From positions 992,001-1,056,000 of the forward strand of contig WTXI01000008.1 in NCBI GenBank assembly GCA_022376515.1: a stretch of 64,000 bases of DNA, in the 5' to 3' direction. The DNA comes from Lactifluus volemus (Eukaryota > Basidiomycota > Agaricomycetes > Russulales > Russulaceae). The notes below the pieces were generated by a model that was given only the letters and a program-made list of their open reading frames with translations, was not told the origin of the DNA and searched no databases. Below, one piece after another: positions 23,280-34,810 of this stretch (within the stretch, counting starts at the first letter, position 1; every line of letters begins with the position of its first letter). The position numbers and the translations under genes were made by a program.

Positions 23280-24976
23280 CACAGTGGTCAGGCTAAGGCG
23301 CAATTTTCCAACACCAGCGACAACAGTAGGAAACTAGGAAACTATGATGTACAAGCCATCAATCGTACTCTTCTCGATATATTAGCGGCATGCGGTAATG
23401 CTATCAGGTACGTCTTCCTTCTATACCGGCACTTGAAAAGTGAGTAATGACTCGCCTAGTCCCAAGGAATGCTCTTTGCTCAACAATCCCGTCGTCATCT
23501 AAACCTTATACCCAGGTTTATGCTTTTTCGCTTATCCCGAGATCTTTCTGGACAAGAAGAACTCGAAGTTGGTAGTTGGTGACGCACTGAAGGACTTTGA
23601 GCCCCTGTATGGTCCGATGTATCTGCCTCGAAAGGTTCGAAATATGATGGTCTTTAATACTTGATGAGTACCTGATCGATTCTCTGCAGCTCAAGATTCC
23701 TATTGCAGTACCACCAACTAACATTGTCGGTGTCTATGCGCATGACATCGGCTTCATCGTCATGGTTAACGAGCGCGGGGATTTTGGTTGGCTCCAACAT
23801 AATAACAGGTGGTGGCATGGGTGTCGCGCACGGTAACAAGAAGACATCTCCCAGGACAGAAATTTATACAAAGGGACAACGGAAACCATGTTGAGTCAGT
23901 TTTTTCGCCTCCTCATACTTTGTTTCGCCACTGAGCAATTCGGTTCAGCCGGAAGCGGAAGTATACGATTGATCGCATGGGCGTTGATACCTTTAAAGCA
24001 GAGTCGAGAAACTTTCTGGCTTCCAATTCTAGCCTTACACGTTTGACAGTGATATCGACGACTTTTGGCTGGCAAACTGGCAAGGATGGCAACCATCATT
24101 TTACTTGCTTTATCGAAAACGGTCGCATGCAGGACGAAACTGGTCTCACTTCAAGACCGCCCTGTGAGAGATTTCCAAGATACAGAGAGGCGAGTTTCGC
24201 CAGACCCCGAACTAGCACCTTGTCATCTCGGAAATCCCAACGACGGAGTTGCCCAGAATCAAGAGACTGCTCGCGGATTACAAGCTAGACAATCTCAATT
24301 ATACTGGGCTACGTTTGTCGTCGTCTCCTTGTGTCGCCTTGCCGACATGTGGTTAGTATGGTAGTATGCCTATTGTATCCTCCATGTGTTGTATCGCTGA
24401 CACTGCGATTCAGGTCTTGCTATGGCCGAGTCCGAAAGAGTTGGTCTTTCGTTTCTGTACTCCCTTTCGCTCGCTGACTGCTCCTTAGTATCTCCCACTG
24501 CTCATTGACAAGGTGGAGAAGATCTGTGAAGAGAACGGTCTACGGAATGACTCGATCGTCGTGTGCATGACTGGTTATCCGAATGGCTGTATACGTCATA
24601 ATCCATCTCATCCCTGCAGTTTGCATGAGCAGTATGACTCACGAGTCTTCAGAGGTCGCGTTTGTTGGTAAAGCAGCTGGCGCCTGTGACGCTGCTTGGA
24701 GGCGGCTACTACGGGCAGCGACTCGGACTAAACAAAATGTACAGAGGCAGTCTCATTCAAGTTGCCTTTACGTCGTTCACCTTCACGCAGAGCGTAACTG
24801 AGCAAGAAATGCTAGCCATTCTCGCCTATGATCAAACGATACCCCCTTGAAAGACTCGACGGAGAGCATATTGGTGATTTCGTGATTCGAGCTGGTTACA
24901 TATCGGCTATGAGGGATGGTCAAGCTTGGGATGAGGGTATTCGCGGAGAGGGTCCTTACCACGAGATTCCTGCGTG
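23280..24976 (+). pseudogene. MET5: sulfite reductase [NADPH] beta-subunit (hemoprotein) pseudogene
   Basis: Ordered fragments in changing frames match assimilatory sulfite reductase, which reduces sulfite to sulfide using siroheme and a 4Fe-4S cluster: VQAINRTLLDILAACG; GDALKDFEPLYGPMYLPRK; an apparent intron near 23637-23690; [156 protein letters not shown]. Frameshifts and stops occur between most fragments, and a stretch before YTIDRMG is eroded. The cluster-binding TGCPNGC has become TGYPNGC, losing one Fe-S ligand. A retained intron argues against a processed copy. The 5' half of the gene is not recognisable. Confidence 0.82.
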
Positions 24977-25287
24977 ATGTATTTGTATTCCTTTCGTTCC
25001 GTATGTACAGCATGTGTTCAATCGGATTCGAGGTTGTTGTTCGAAAAACAGGGGGGTGGACAAGCTCGTTGACGCATCAAGAAATTTGGCAATGCAAAGC
25101 CATAGTACAGCGTCAATGAGTTGTCTCAGCAGGCATGTGCTCGGGCATGAGCGGACCGGAGCGGTTGACTAATCGGGCCTGGAACCTCGGGGAGGCTTAT
25201 GGAAACAGGGCAAATACTAGTAACTCCAGGCGCCACGTTCCCCCTCGCTCGCTCGTCCCATTATCATCTTCAAAACCAAGTCGAAAT
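24977..25287. other. spacer before NLR2
   Basis: About 310 bp with no recognisable coding content. It contains the presumed NLR2 promoter, but I see no clear TATA box. Confidence 0.4.
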
Positions 25288-28200
25288 ATGTCGCCCATTT
25301 GGAGGAAACGGGTTCCAAACTCCCGTAATCCCGACTCAAGTAATGATCACCCCATCTGTGTGTTCTACTTTATTGTGTCGTTTCCAATCGCTCACGAGTG
25401 CCTTGTCAAGCTGCAAATCCCACCAATCCTGCCCCATCGGGGCCGATCGCTGGAGGAACAGACCTTGTGATTAACGCGATAGAGCCAACTCTTTCGGCCT
25501 TGAAGGAACTCAGTTCCTTGGCTAAAACGATTCCCTATATCTCTCCAGCTGCCGGCCTCATTCTCCAGGCCCTCAAAATGTGGGATGTGAGTGCCCCGTC
25601 TGACCTTAAACATATTCTGTGTTGATGATAGTATATAAGGAGGTCAAGCAGTGCAAGGGAGAGTGGAAGTTGGTGATGGAGAAGCTAATGAAAGTTGGGA
25701 GTGTCGTTGCTAATGTCGGTAATATGTGCCGAAACCATGGTTTGAAGATAGAAGAATTACCACCCGACCTGCTCGCTATCTTTGGGTCCTTTCAGAGGTA
25801 TCTATTCCTCTTACTGAATATCTCATGGTCTAATCCAAATCAAGCGACTTGCATGGGATTGACGCCGCGCTGAAAGAATGTGCTAAAGTGAAAGGAATCA
25901 AGATGCTCCTTCTTCGTAACGATTTGTTGAAGAAAGTCAAGCAATATGATGCAAATTTGTCGATGATTCTTCAAGTATACCAGGTCTGTCGGAAGTACCA
26001 TTATCCCTTTCGCTCATTCAAAACGTTTTTGCAGGCCAACCTGAATTTTTTCGTTCTCCTGCCCCAACTCACTCAACAGTGCAACCGATTGGACTTGTCA
26101 AACCAAGAACTAGAAGGTGGAGTTCTGATAGTCACAAAGAGTTGGATCGTCGATCTGACAAGGAGCACACAGAATGCGGTGCAATCATCAGAGGATTGCC
26201 TTACACGGGAGGTTGGCCATTCGGCGATGAGAAGCGCTGTATCGAAGGCACACGCCAAGATTTTCTCGACTACATCTCCAAATGGGTCGAAAATCCCAAA
26301 TTTGAACGTACCCTCGTCATCCTCGGCCAGGCAGGCACTGGAAAGTCTTCGATTGCACATGAAGTCGCTCTTCGGTTCGAGAAGATGTATCTCGGCTCTT
26401 ACTTTGCTTTTCGGCGAGGGGAAGGGTTCAAAGGCAAGGCATACCAGCTCTTCACGACACTTGCTTGCGATCTCTCCAATCACAATCCTGCATTCAAGCT
26501 CGCCCTCGGGAAGGTCATTAAAGAAAATCCATCTCTTCGCAACTCCCGAGACTATCGCAGACTCTTTGAATGGCTTCTCCTCGAGCCGCTCAAGAACCTG
26601 AAATTTGACGATCCAATCCTTATCGTCGTCGATGCGTTAGACGAGAGTGGAGATTCCATCAACAAAAAAGGATTGCACACCTTTCTCGCATGTCACCTCT
26701 CCGAATTGCCTTCAAACTTTCGTATTCTCATAACCTCGAGGCCAGAGAATGGCATCGAACCTGCATTCGCCAACGCATTATCTGTCCGCATTCTCTCCAT
26801 AAATGATGCCAAACTAGCGAAGACGGAGCAAGATATCGCCGTGTATCTTCGAAGCGAGCTGCCTCCTGCCGTCTTCGAAGTCCATGGTGTCAAACTGACA
26901 AAGGCGGCAGAGGGTGTCTTTCAATGGGCAGCCATTGCATGCGGGTTCATGAATAGCTCTGCCAGTCTTGGCCTTAGCAGGATACAGCGCGTAGAGCGCC
27001 TGTTGGGACACGCTCGAGGTCAGACTGGACAAGGACTGTTGGACAACGTATACGAAGAAGTTCTCAAGGAGTACTTCAAATCGCCTGAAGCACAGGATAT
27101 ATTTCGGTCCGTGATGGGACAGCTTCTCGCTGCGGTCCAGCCCCTCTCTATCATTTCCCTGATCACTCTGCGACGCTATGCGTCCAAAGATAGCCCCGAC
27201 GATTCCGACCTTGTTCTTGAAATTCTTTCCTATCTCGGCTCGCTACTGAGCAACGTGACGTCATCTGACCGAACGCAGCCGATTGTTCCTCTCCATACCT
27301 CATTCTACGACTTTCTGACGAATAAGGAGAATGATGTGTTTTATGTCGACCTTGACGATGCCCACCATCATTTGGCACATTCTTCCCTTGGCTTAATGGT
27401 TGATAAACTCAAATTCAACATTTGCGAGCTGGAGTCATCACATCTTGCCAACAGTGACGTTCCAGACATTGAATCTCGAATTTCCAAACACATTCCACCT
27501 GCTCTATCCTATGCCTGCTTTTACTGGAACAAGCATTTAGAGCGACTCGCTTTCGAGCACAATCTGTTCACGAAACTTCGATTTCTGTTCGAGGAGAAGT
27601 TTCTCTTTTGGTTGGAAGTTCTTAGCTTGAAGAACAATGTGGGTATTGCTTTACCAGCATTGTTATCTCTGCTGTTATGGTTGCAGCGAGAGGTAGGTGT
27701 ATCCCATGACTCGATTGGACATGTAGTAACTTTTGCATAAAATTGAAATAGGGATCGCAAACGGGGGTAAAGAATTTGTTGGGATTGGTGAAAGACGCAT
27801 CCACATTCGTGCGGTACTTCGGAATGGCGGTAGCAAGGAGCGCTCCACATATCTATGTCTCTGCGCTCCCTTTCGCCCCAAGTGCTTCCCGTGTCTTTAA
27901 TCAATACTTTCACCGATTTGCCCACACATTGACCTTCGAACGCGGGCAGTTATCTCATTGGCCAGCACTGGAAATGACGATCAACGCTCATGACAACTGG
28001 GTCAATTCTGTTGCATTCTCACCAGATGGACGGTGTATCGCATCGGCCTCATGGGACCGCACGATTTGCGTGTGGGATGCAGCAATAGGACATATTGTAG
28101 CGGGGCCGTTTACTGGACACACCGGTGCGATCAATTCTGTTGCATTCTCGCCGGACGGACAGCATATCGCATCGGCCTCGAAAGACTTCACCATTCACGT

Positions 28201-30031
28201 GTGGGATGTGGCAACAGGACAGGTCGTAGCGGAGCCGTTTACTGGACACACCTCTTCCGTCAACTCTGTTGCATTCTCGCCGGACGGCCAGCATATCGCA
28301 TCGGCCTCGACAGATAGCACCATTCGTGTGTGGGATGTGGCAACGGGACAGGTCGTAGCGGAGCCGTTTACTGGACACACCTCTTCCGTCAATTCTGTTG
28401 CATTCTCGCCGGACGGACAGCATATCGCATCGGCCTCGGAAGATTTCACTATTCGCGTGTGGGATGCGGCAACAGGACAGGTTGTAGCGGGTCCATTTAC
28501 TGGACACACTCATGAGGTCAATTCTGTTGTATTCTCACCGGACGGACAGCGAATCGCATCGGCCTCGAGAGATCACACCATTCGTGTGTGGGATGCAGCA
28601 ACGGGACAGGTTGTAGCGGGCCCGTTTACTGGACACACCAGATGGGTCAATTCTGTTGCATTCTCGCCGGATGGACAGCGTATCGCATCGGCCTCATGCG
28701 ATCGCACGATTCGCGTGTGGGATGTGGCAACTGGACAGGTTGTAGCGGCCTCATTTACTGGACACACTAATGAGGTCAATTCTGTTGTATTCTCACCGGA
28801 CGGACAGCGAATCGCATCGGCCTCGAGAGATCACACCATTCGCATGTGGGATGCGGCAATTGGACAGGTCATAGCAGACCCATTTACCGGACACATATTG
28901 CCGATCGAATCTGTTGCATTCTCACCGGACGGACAGCGTATCGTATCAACCTCGTTCGATCGCACAATTTGTGTGTGGGATGCGGCAACAGGACAGCTCG
29001 TAGCGGGCCTGTTTATTGGGCACACCTCTCTAATCAGATCTGTTGCATTCTCGCCAGATGTACAGCATATCGCATCGGCTTCGTGGGATCACACAATTCG
29101 CGTGTGGGATGTGGCAACGGGACAGGTCGTAGCGGGGCCGTTTACTGGACACACCGATGAGGTCAATTCTGTTGCATTCTCGCCGGACGGACAGCATATC
29201 GCATCGGCCTCGAAAGACTTCACCATTCGCGTGTGGGATGTGGCAACAGGACAGGTCGTAGCGGAGCCGTTTACTGGACACACCTCTTCCGTCAATTCTG
29301 TTGCATTCTCGCCGGACGGACAGCATATCGCATCGGCCTCGACAGACAACACCATTCGTGTGTGGGATGCAGCAACGGGACAGGTTGTAGCGGGCCCGTT
29401 TACTGGGCACACCTCTTCAGTCAGATCTGTTGCATTCTCGCCAGATGGACAGCATATCGCATCGGCTTCGTGGGATCACACAATTCGCGTGTGGGATGTG
29501 GCAACTGGACAGGTCGTAGTGGCCCCTTTTACTGGACACACTGGTCCGGTCAATTCTGTTGCATTCTCGCCAGATGGACAGCGTATCGCATCGGCCTCGT
29601 GGGATCGCACAATTCACGTGTGGGATGTGGCAACAGGCCAGGTCGTAGCAGGCCCGTTTACTGGACACACTGAACGGGTCAATTCTGTTGTATTCTCACC
29701 GGACTCACAGCGTATCGCATCGGCCTCATCCGATCGCACAATTCGCATGTGGGATGTGGCAAAAGGACAGGTCGTAGCGGGCCCGTCTACTGGATACACT
29801 GAATCAGATGGGCTCCATTTTACGGACCAATCCCTCATCAATAACGACGGTTGGACATTAGGCCCGGGGGGAGAGAAGGAGCTTCTTTTTTGGATTCCTG
29901 GTCCTCACAGGCGGTGTCTCCATAGACCTAGCACTGTCTGGATCGCAGGCGAACACGAAACCCGGCTTGATCTCTCGAGTTTCGCGCACGGATCAAATTG
30001 GGCTACAGTATATGACTACGATTCATCTTAA
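25288..30031 (+). CDS. NLR2: NACHT-WD40 STAND protein, intact sensor array
   Basis: Fungal NLR-like protein, paralog of NLR1 but with a different head. Likely start MSPIWRKRVPNSRNPDS, then GGTDLVINAIEPTLSALKEL and ISPAAGLILQALKMWD|EVKQCKGEWKLVMEKLMKV, HGIDAALKECAKVKGIK and LLLRNDLLKKVKQYDANLS, a helical N-terminal module spread over short exons. NACHT follows: Walker A GQAGTGKS (26325-26348), Walker B LIVVDALDES (26619-26648), ITSRPENGIEP, then a long helical region to WLQRE. An intron (27693-27752) leads to [16 protein letters not shown], 14 WD40 units and a C-terminal domain ([39 protein letters not shown]). The junction near 26040-26080, between the helical module and NACHT, is unresolved: either an extra intron or one base off. 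From 26079 to the end the frame is clean. Confidence 0.88.
27980..29785 (+). repeat. 14 WD40 units of exactly 129 bp (two seven-bladed propellers)
   Basis: Fourteen consecutive in-frame 43-residue units span exactly 1,806 bp. Consensus core: [18 protein letters not shown], then IASASxDxTIRVWD, then ATGQVVAGP. Units are near identical except at a few sites: the two residues after GHT (SS, HE, RW, NE, DE, GP, ER, SL) and those around the D of the SASxDx turn (WDR, KDF, TDS, EDF, RDH, CDR, FDR, WDH, TDN). Units 2-3 resemble units 10-11 and units 5 and 7 are near twins, which suggests block duplication or conversion. Confidence 0.93.
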
Positions 30032-30410
30032 TAGAGGCAGTTATTTGCTCCTTTCCCTCCCCCGAATTCTCTTCTCTTGTCTAGTTCTCGTTTTTTACAA
30101 CGTTTACATGCCAACACGATGTAATAAAGTAGTTCTATGGTAGCCTGGCGTGGGTTGACTCTAGTTCCCTGGCCCAAAACTGATGCTAACTTGTGAACCT
30201 CCATTATTACAAGAGTGTAACGGCTTCGTTGGCACAACGACGGCAGCAACTTGACTTTGCCAGTATTTATGGAACTTGAGTGGTCTGTCACAGGGTGTAA
30301 GCATTACAATTACTGTAACGTGAATTGAGCGCCGCTTCATAGTCTCAGGCGGTTTGACGTATGCAGCATGCTTCCAGAACTTACAAGCTGATCCGATGGA
30401 ATCACACATC
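30032..30410. other. NLR2 3' region, no gene seen
   Basis: Follows the NLR2 stop codon; holds no supported coding sequence on either strand. Presumably the 3' UTR and terminator. Confidence 0.4.
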
Positions 30411-30632
30411 TTAACGAATCAACCCACGGAGATATGTATTTGTCCTCATCAAGACTCTCCGTAGGGTGGGCAGCAACGATGGGTCCTGGCCATCAAAGGC
30501 AAGATGACTGGTTCTAAACCTCGGGACCATTTCTTTTTCACTTTGGGCTTTCTTATGCCTCTTGCGTCCTCGAGGGGTACGAGTGCCAGTCCCCCAGCGA
30601 CTCGTCAGAACTCCCCGGCCATCTAGACCCAT
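30411..30632 (-). CDS. possible small basic protein
   Basis: Unrecognised small frame on the minus strand, starting MGLDGRGVLTSRWGTGTRTP, Arg/Lys-rich (RGRKRHKKAQ), ending TNTYLRGLIR. The open frame continues upstream without an ATG to about 30710. A minus-strand TATATAAA lies about 190 bp upstream of the ATG, the only reason to take it seriously. Confidence 0.22.
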   Translation of the reverse strand: MGLDGRGVLTSRWGTGTRTPRGRKRHKKAQSEKEMVPRFRTSHLAFDGQDPSLLPTLRRVLMRTNTYLRGLIR

Positions 30633-30821
30633 CGCTACCACCCGACACACACTCGCTTCGACATCAACTCCCCTTGCACCTTCGATCTTCACCCCCGGTG
30701 GCACGCGCACAAAAGCAGTAACAAACTGACAGTTGAGCGGGCCACAAATAAACGAGGAGGAAGACCGAAGACAAGGGGTGAGTTGATGAGGATGAGGGAA
30801 ATAACGTCGAATGTGCAGCCC

Positions 30822-30829
30822 TTTATATA
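30822..30829 (-). promoter_or_regulatory. TATA box candidate
   Basis: TATATAAA on the minus strand, followed downstream by pyrimidine-rich sequence (ttatttccctcatcctc). It would drive a minus-strand transcript through the small frame at 30411-30632. No other support. Confidence 0.3.
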
Positions 30830-31544
30830 CACCTATTGAAGCGGAGATGGATCGCAGTTTTGGCTAACAGTTCCGTGAGGATCGTTCTATGACGTTCAAC
30901 CGAGTGGAATTCATCCAATAGCCAGGCAAAACCAGGCTCCACGCCCACGTTTGGAAGACGACTTGATCACTATTGCGCTCTTCCGTGCCCGCGCGGTTCT
31001 CCCATCTCAATCTTGCATCTCTGAGGAAAGGTGCCTGTCAATCAGGATGCAATGGCAGGGCATGCACCGAACATCCTACAGCAGAGAGCGTCAGTTATGC
31101 ATTCCAGCTACATGCCAAACATAACCAACCTTAGCTGAACGTTGGGTTCTGAAAGTTGCTCGGGGCCTCAGGCAGGACAGCGTTCAAATCAGTAATTGGC
31201 TGATTTACAGGGGAATTTAACACCGTTCGACCGATTCGGGAAGAGGACGAACGCCACCCAGAAAGTCACGTTATTGATGAGGATTGAATTGTTCACAGAG
31301 CCGGACAAGAACTTGGCGAGCTCGGCGAGTAAACCGCAGGCGTCATGAGTTCCAGTACCCTATAAGTCAATACGGAAAGTTATGAGGACCAAATCAAGGA
31401 CCAAATCAGTGCTTTTGAAACGCCTCGTGTCGCAGTTTTGGATGATCGTGAAGCCGGAGGTCAGTTAGCGGAGAGGTGTAAGTCCAAGGGCGTCCAAGAA
31501 AAGTCTCGTCATGCCTGATATTTAAAAGACTGAACCTTGGTTTG
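30830..31544. other. intergenic, no gene seen
   Basis: About 700 bp without convincing coding sequence on either strand. Confidence 0.4.
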
Positions 31545-31985
31545 GGGCGCAGAAGGGACTTCTAAGCACCTTAACAGACAATCTCGGGGAAAAAACAATC
31601 CAGGCACGTGGTTGCGTCTGGCGGCCCGGATACCCGCAGGCCTTTCTTCCTTTTTTTAATTCGTGCTGCCTTTTTCGTTTTCCAAGACATTGTCTGCGTA
31701 CGGACAGCACCACAATCTAATATAGTACTCGGCACTTTGAGTTGAGTCGACTGACAGCCAAACCTCTTTCTGTGTTCGTCAACCTTTCTCACCCTTCCCC
31801 TGCATAAAACAGGGCTACTCGTCATGCCACAGCGGGGTGGTGAAAAAGTGCATGCGTCGAAACTTATTTGTGGCCCTTGGTCCCGAGCAAGCAGCTATTG
31901 TTCCGACTTCTGTCTCCACCACCAGCTCCGACGAAGAACGTCGCTTGTTTTTCGCCATCTTGTGTCACCACACCTACAAGCCATC
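31545..31985. repeat. interspersed repeat, copy B (without the TIR insertion)
   Basis: Counterpart of the two outer blocks near 22.0 and 22.8 kb. It shares gcagaaggga, gcggcccggatacccgcagg, ttcgtgctg, gtctgcgtacgga, taatatagtactcggcact, gagttgagtcgactgaca and ttgttccgacttctgtctcc in the same order. Between ttcgtgctg and gtctgcg there are only about 35 bp here, against about 750 bp in copy A. No coding function recognised. Confidence 0.65.
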
Positions 31986-32469
31986 ACTGGGCCCTGCCAG
32001 TGTGATGGACACCGTCCCTCTCGTACTCGACCTCAAGGTCTATGGACAGATAGACCTTGGAGTACGAGAGTCCGCCGCAGCGCTTTTGTGCCGTTTGTGG
32101 TATTCCTACTGTATAAATAACCCCTAAATAAAATACTAAATTCTTGCTCCCATCTTATTCCAGTTGTGTGACCGGGTCCAATTCCTTGAGACTATCTATT
32201 CAACTCTTGAACTAGGGGTCACTTTTCTGCTGCCCTTATTGTTGATGGATAATAATGGTATCAACAAGGCGTGTCATTTTTCTGTCGCTGCGATCTGGTT
32301 ACTGGGTTATCGGTCTAGACCTCTCCTAGCTTGTACAGCTGTACAATATTTGATACTATCTTTGGTCTACAATGGGAGTATTACTCGAGCAATGGTCATG
32401 GTCTAGTATGCTGGTATAGATGAAGGCGTGCGAGTAATCTAGTGCTGATAACTCAAAGCCCAGCGCCCA
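31986..32469. other. intergenic with a perfect 21-bp hairpin
   Basis: Noncoding as far as I can see. At 32018-32070, arms CTCTCGTACTC...CAAGGTCTAT and ATAGACCTTG-GAGTACGAGAG pair perfectly (11 + 10 bp), with one 5-nt bulge (gacct) and a 6-nt loop. Confidence 0.6.
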
Positions 32470-34707
32470 TCACTCGGCAGTCGTCTTCCGAGCCAGGTTG
32501 CCCATAGTCACCCTACCGTCCGCCGGTATCGCGCTTCCCGCATCCGGAAGGTTACTTATGCTGACGCTTCCGAGGCTGAGAACGCGTGGTTCACTGATGC
32601 GCTCCTTCAGAGATTCTGCTCGCTTGCGCTCCCCTCCTGCCAAACCTGCTGACGTACGCTTGAAAATGGCACGTATGCCCTTCAGGGAGGACGAACGCGT
32701 CGGGACGACGTCTTCACTTGAGGCATGTATACTCCGCGGAGAGGCAAACTCATACACCCGCGGGTTCGTCACAGATGGCGATAATGTATGTCGAGTCGAC
32801 ACTGATCCACGAGACGAGGTGGCAGAGATTGGTGAAGAAGACACGCTTGGGATCATGGCGGGAAGGTGAGATCTTACGGTTGTATCGTGGTGTTGGGTCG
32901 ATTCTGTGCGGCTTAGAATCATTGGGGACGATGACAATTCAAGTAATCTGGTGAGCTCGTTCTTGAGATTGTTAGACTTGACGGACGCCGCTTCCATCAA
33001 GTGAGTACCGGAAATAATGGGCGACTGATTGATCTACAGCACAGCGTCATCCAATCTGTAGCCAGCAGCAAGCAACAAGCGCCATTCACCTCAGGAAGAA
33101 GTGGAAGATATCGTGACGTCTGTGGAGTAATATCGGCGGGTTGTCTTCTCCGCAATACTTTCTCTGGGAAACGATGGGCCCTGTCCGTATTCGGGGAATC
33201 CGGTGCTGATGTGGCTGTAACCTCATCTAGTCCTGTTTCCTGACACGGGAAAGAACGTGGGGAGCTGCCGGAAATACAGGATGAGGACACTCACAAATGA
33301 CCCCTCTCCAGGAGCATTCTTAAGCATGGTATTGTCCCTGTGCTGCCAACGCGACAGGCTCGCGGCCGTTACATCGAAATCGACCATCTCGCCCTCACCC
33401 CTCACCAAACTTGACGTTTGTAACGCGTTGACAGGTACAACCCCTTCCGAGGACGTTGGGCGTAGGTCATTGCTACTAAACTCTCTTCCCGCCGTTGCAG
33501 GGTCATAATTATCATCCTGAGAAACTTGTGCTGGAGCCGGTTTGAGGGTGGATGCGTCCGAGTTTGATAGCAGGTCTTCACCACGATCAGCAAACAAGTC
33601 GTTGAACATGCCCGTCCATCCCTTCGCGAAGCGATCGACATCCTCTATCAGTGCTTTTATCCCTGTTGGGACGACAACGCCGACAGCAGAAGCGGCGCCT
33701 GGACTCGGAGCTGATCGAACTTGTGACTGTCGTCGTCGTACAACAGAGCTCGACAAGACCGAATGCGCCGACTCTTTCCTGATCACCAATGGGAATGGTC
33801 GTGGAAACAAACTTTCACGACTCGGAGTCGATGCACGCGATAGCAGTGGCCGAGTGATGCCAATAGTAGTGGCCGCGCCTCGCTGAACCGGGCGCAAAGG
33901 GACTCCGATGGCCGCCGCTGCGGCCGCAGACGTCACAGGTGGAGTGGGCACGCGGACTCGTGTTTGAACTTGAGGTCGACGGTTCTCCTTCCCACCACCA
34001 CCGGCGAAACTGTTCGCCAAGATCGATTTCTTGCGAGGAAGTGCCAGTGCGCCGGGTGGTGGCAGGCGATCATATTCACAACTTGCAATATTCTCGATAC
34101 GACTCGTAGTGGTAGTAGAAAAGGTGACCAATGCGGTACTAGCAGCCGACGTCCGGCCGCGTTGTCTGCCAGTGGTGGTGGACCGGAACGGACGTTTTTG
34201 CGCTAAAATGCCGATGTTATCCGCTTCTGGGTGCTGCTGAACAGGAGGGACGTTTTCTTCTTCCTCGTCCTCCTCATTCCTAGTAGACGCGAAAGCTTCC
34301 ACTTCTCTTCTTCCCTCCACTTCCGACACTAGACGAGTCGCCGGCAGAGGTCCGCCGCTTTCCAGTGTAGATTTCAAAGTCTCCCAATGTCCCAACAGCG
34401 GCGAAGGTAACCTATTAGACAGAGGAAGTTCGGAACGTCGCGAACCAAACTCAGAATGAGGCGGCGGGCTGTAATTCCCAAGGCGGGGCGGCGGGGGCGA
34501 CGGCGGGATAATATCCGGTTGTGCGGCGATGATGGAGGAGGTGTGAACTTGAAGCGGCGCTCGCAGTGGAGATGGAACGTGTCTGGCAATCCGTGAGGTG
34601 GGATGGTTACTCATTACCGCACGCCTGGAGCTGAAACGAGAAGATACTAGGCGTGGGGTTGGAAGCATTGATTTACGCTGCGGGTGGGAACTCGATGAGA
34701 GGGTCAT
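32470..34707 (-). CDS. Ser/Pro-rich hypothetical protein, three exons
   Basis: Not recognised. Exons 33295-34707, 33090-33239 and 32470-33033 join in phase with GT/AG introns of 55 and 56 bp, giving 708 residues, mostly disordered. Features: acidic run EEDEEEENVPP, an Ala run, a KKSILANSF/GGGGKENRRP segment, and a short possible helix IKALIEDVDRFAKGWTGMFND (split here by its context of Ser-rich sequence). Near the C-terminus, SVKSNNLKNELTRLLEL and SLKGIRAIFKRTSAGLA look helical. The frame is open from end to end. It lies tail-to-head behind the TPR-type NLR (about 100 bp apart, same strand). The mix suggests a scaffold or regulatory protein, but this is only inference. Confidence 0.72.
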
Positions 34708-34810
34708 GGCTGTATAACGTGAAAAGGCAGATCATACGCCAACTTTATTTCTTCTCGACGCTATTCATTGGAATTCAAGGAGGAAGAATGGTTTAATTAG
34801 GTAAGTACGC

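Noticed and set aside
27980..29785. CRISPR-like or satellite array suggested by regular 129-bp repeats
   Set aside because: Units are fully coding, in frame, and read as WD40 blades; there are no unique spacers and the host is eukaryotic.
28000..29840. Long minus-strand frames with repeated [13 protein letters not shown] peptide
   Set aside because: They are the antisense reading of the WD40 repeats, open only because the sense codons repeat.
31837..32127. Frame in repeat copy B resembling one in copy A (VVPTSVSTIV / IVPTSVSTTS)
   Set aside because: Similarity is at DNA level over the whole repeat and breaks frame; no protein family is recognised.
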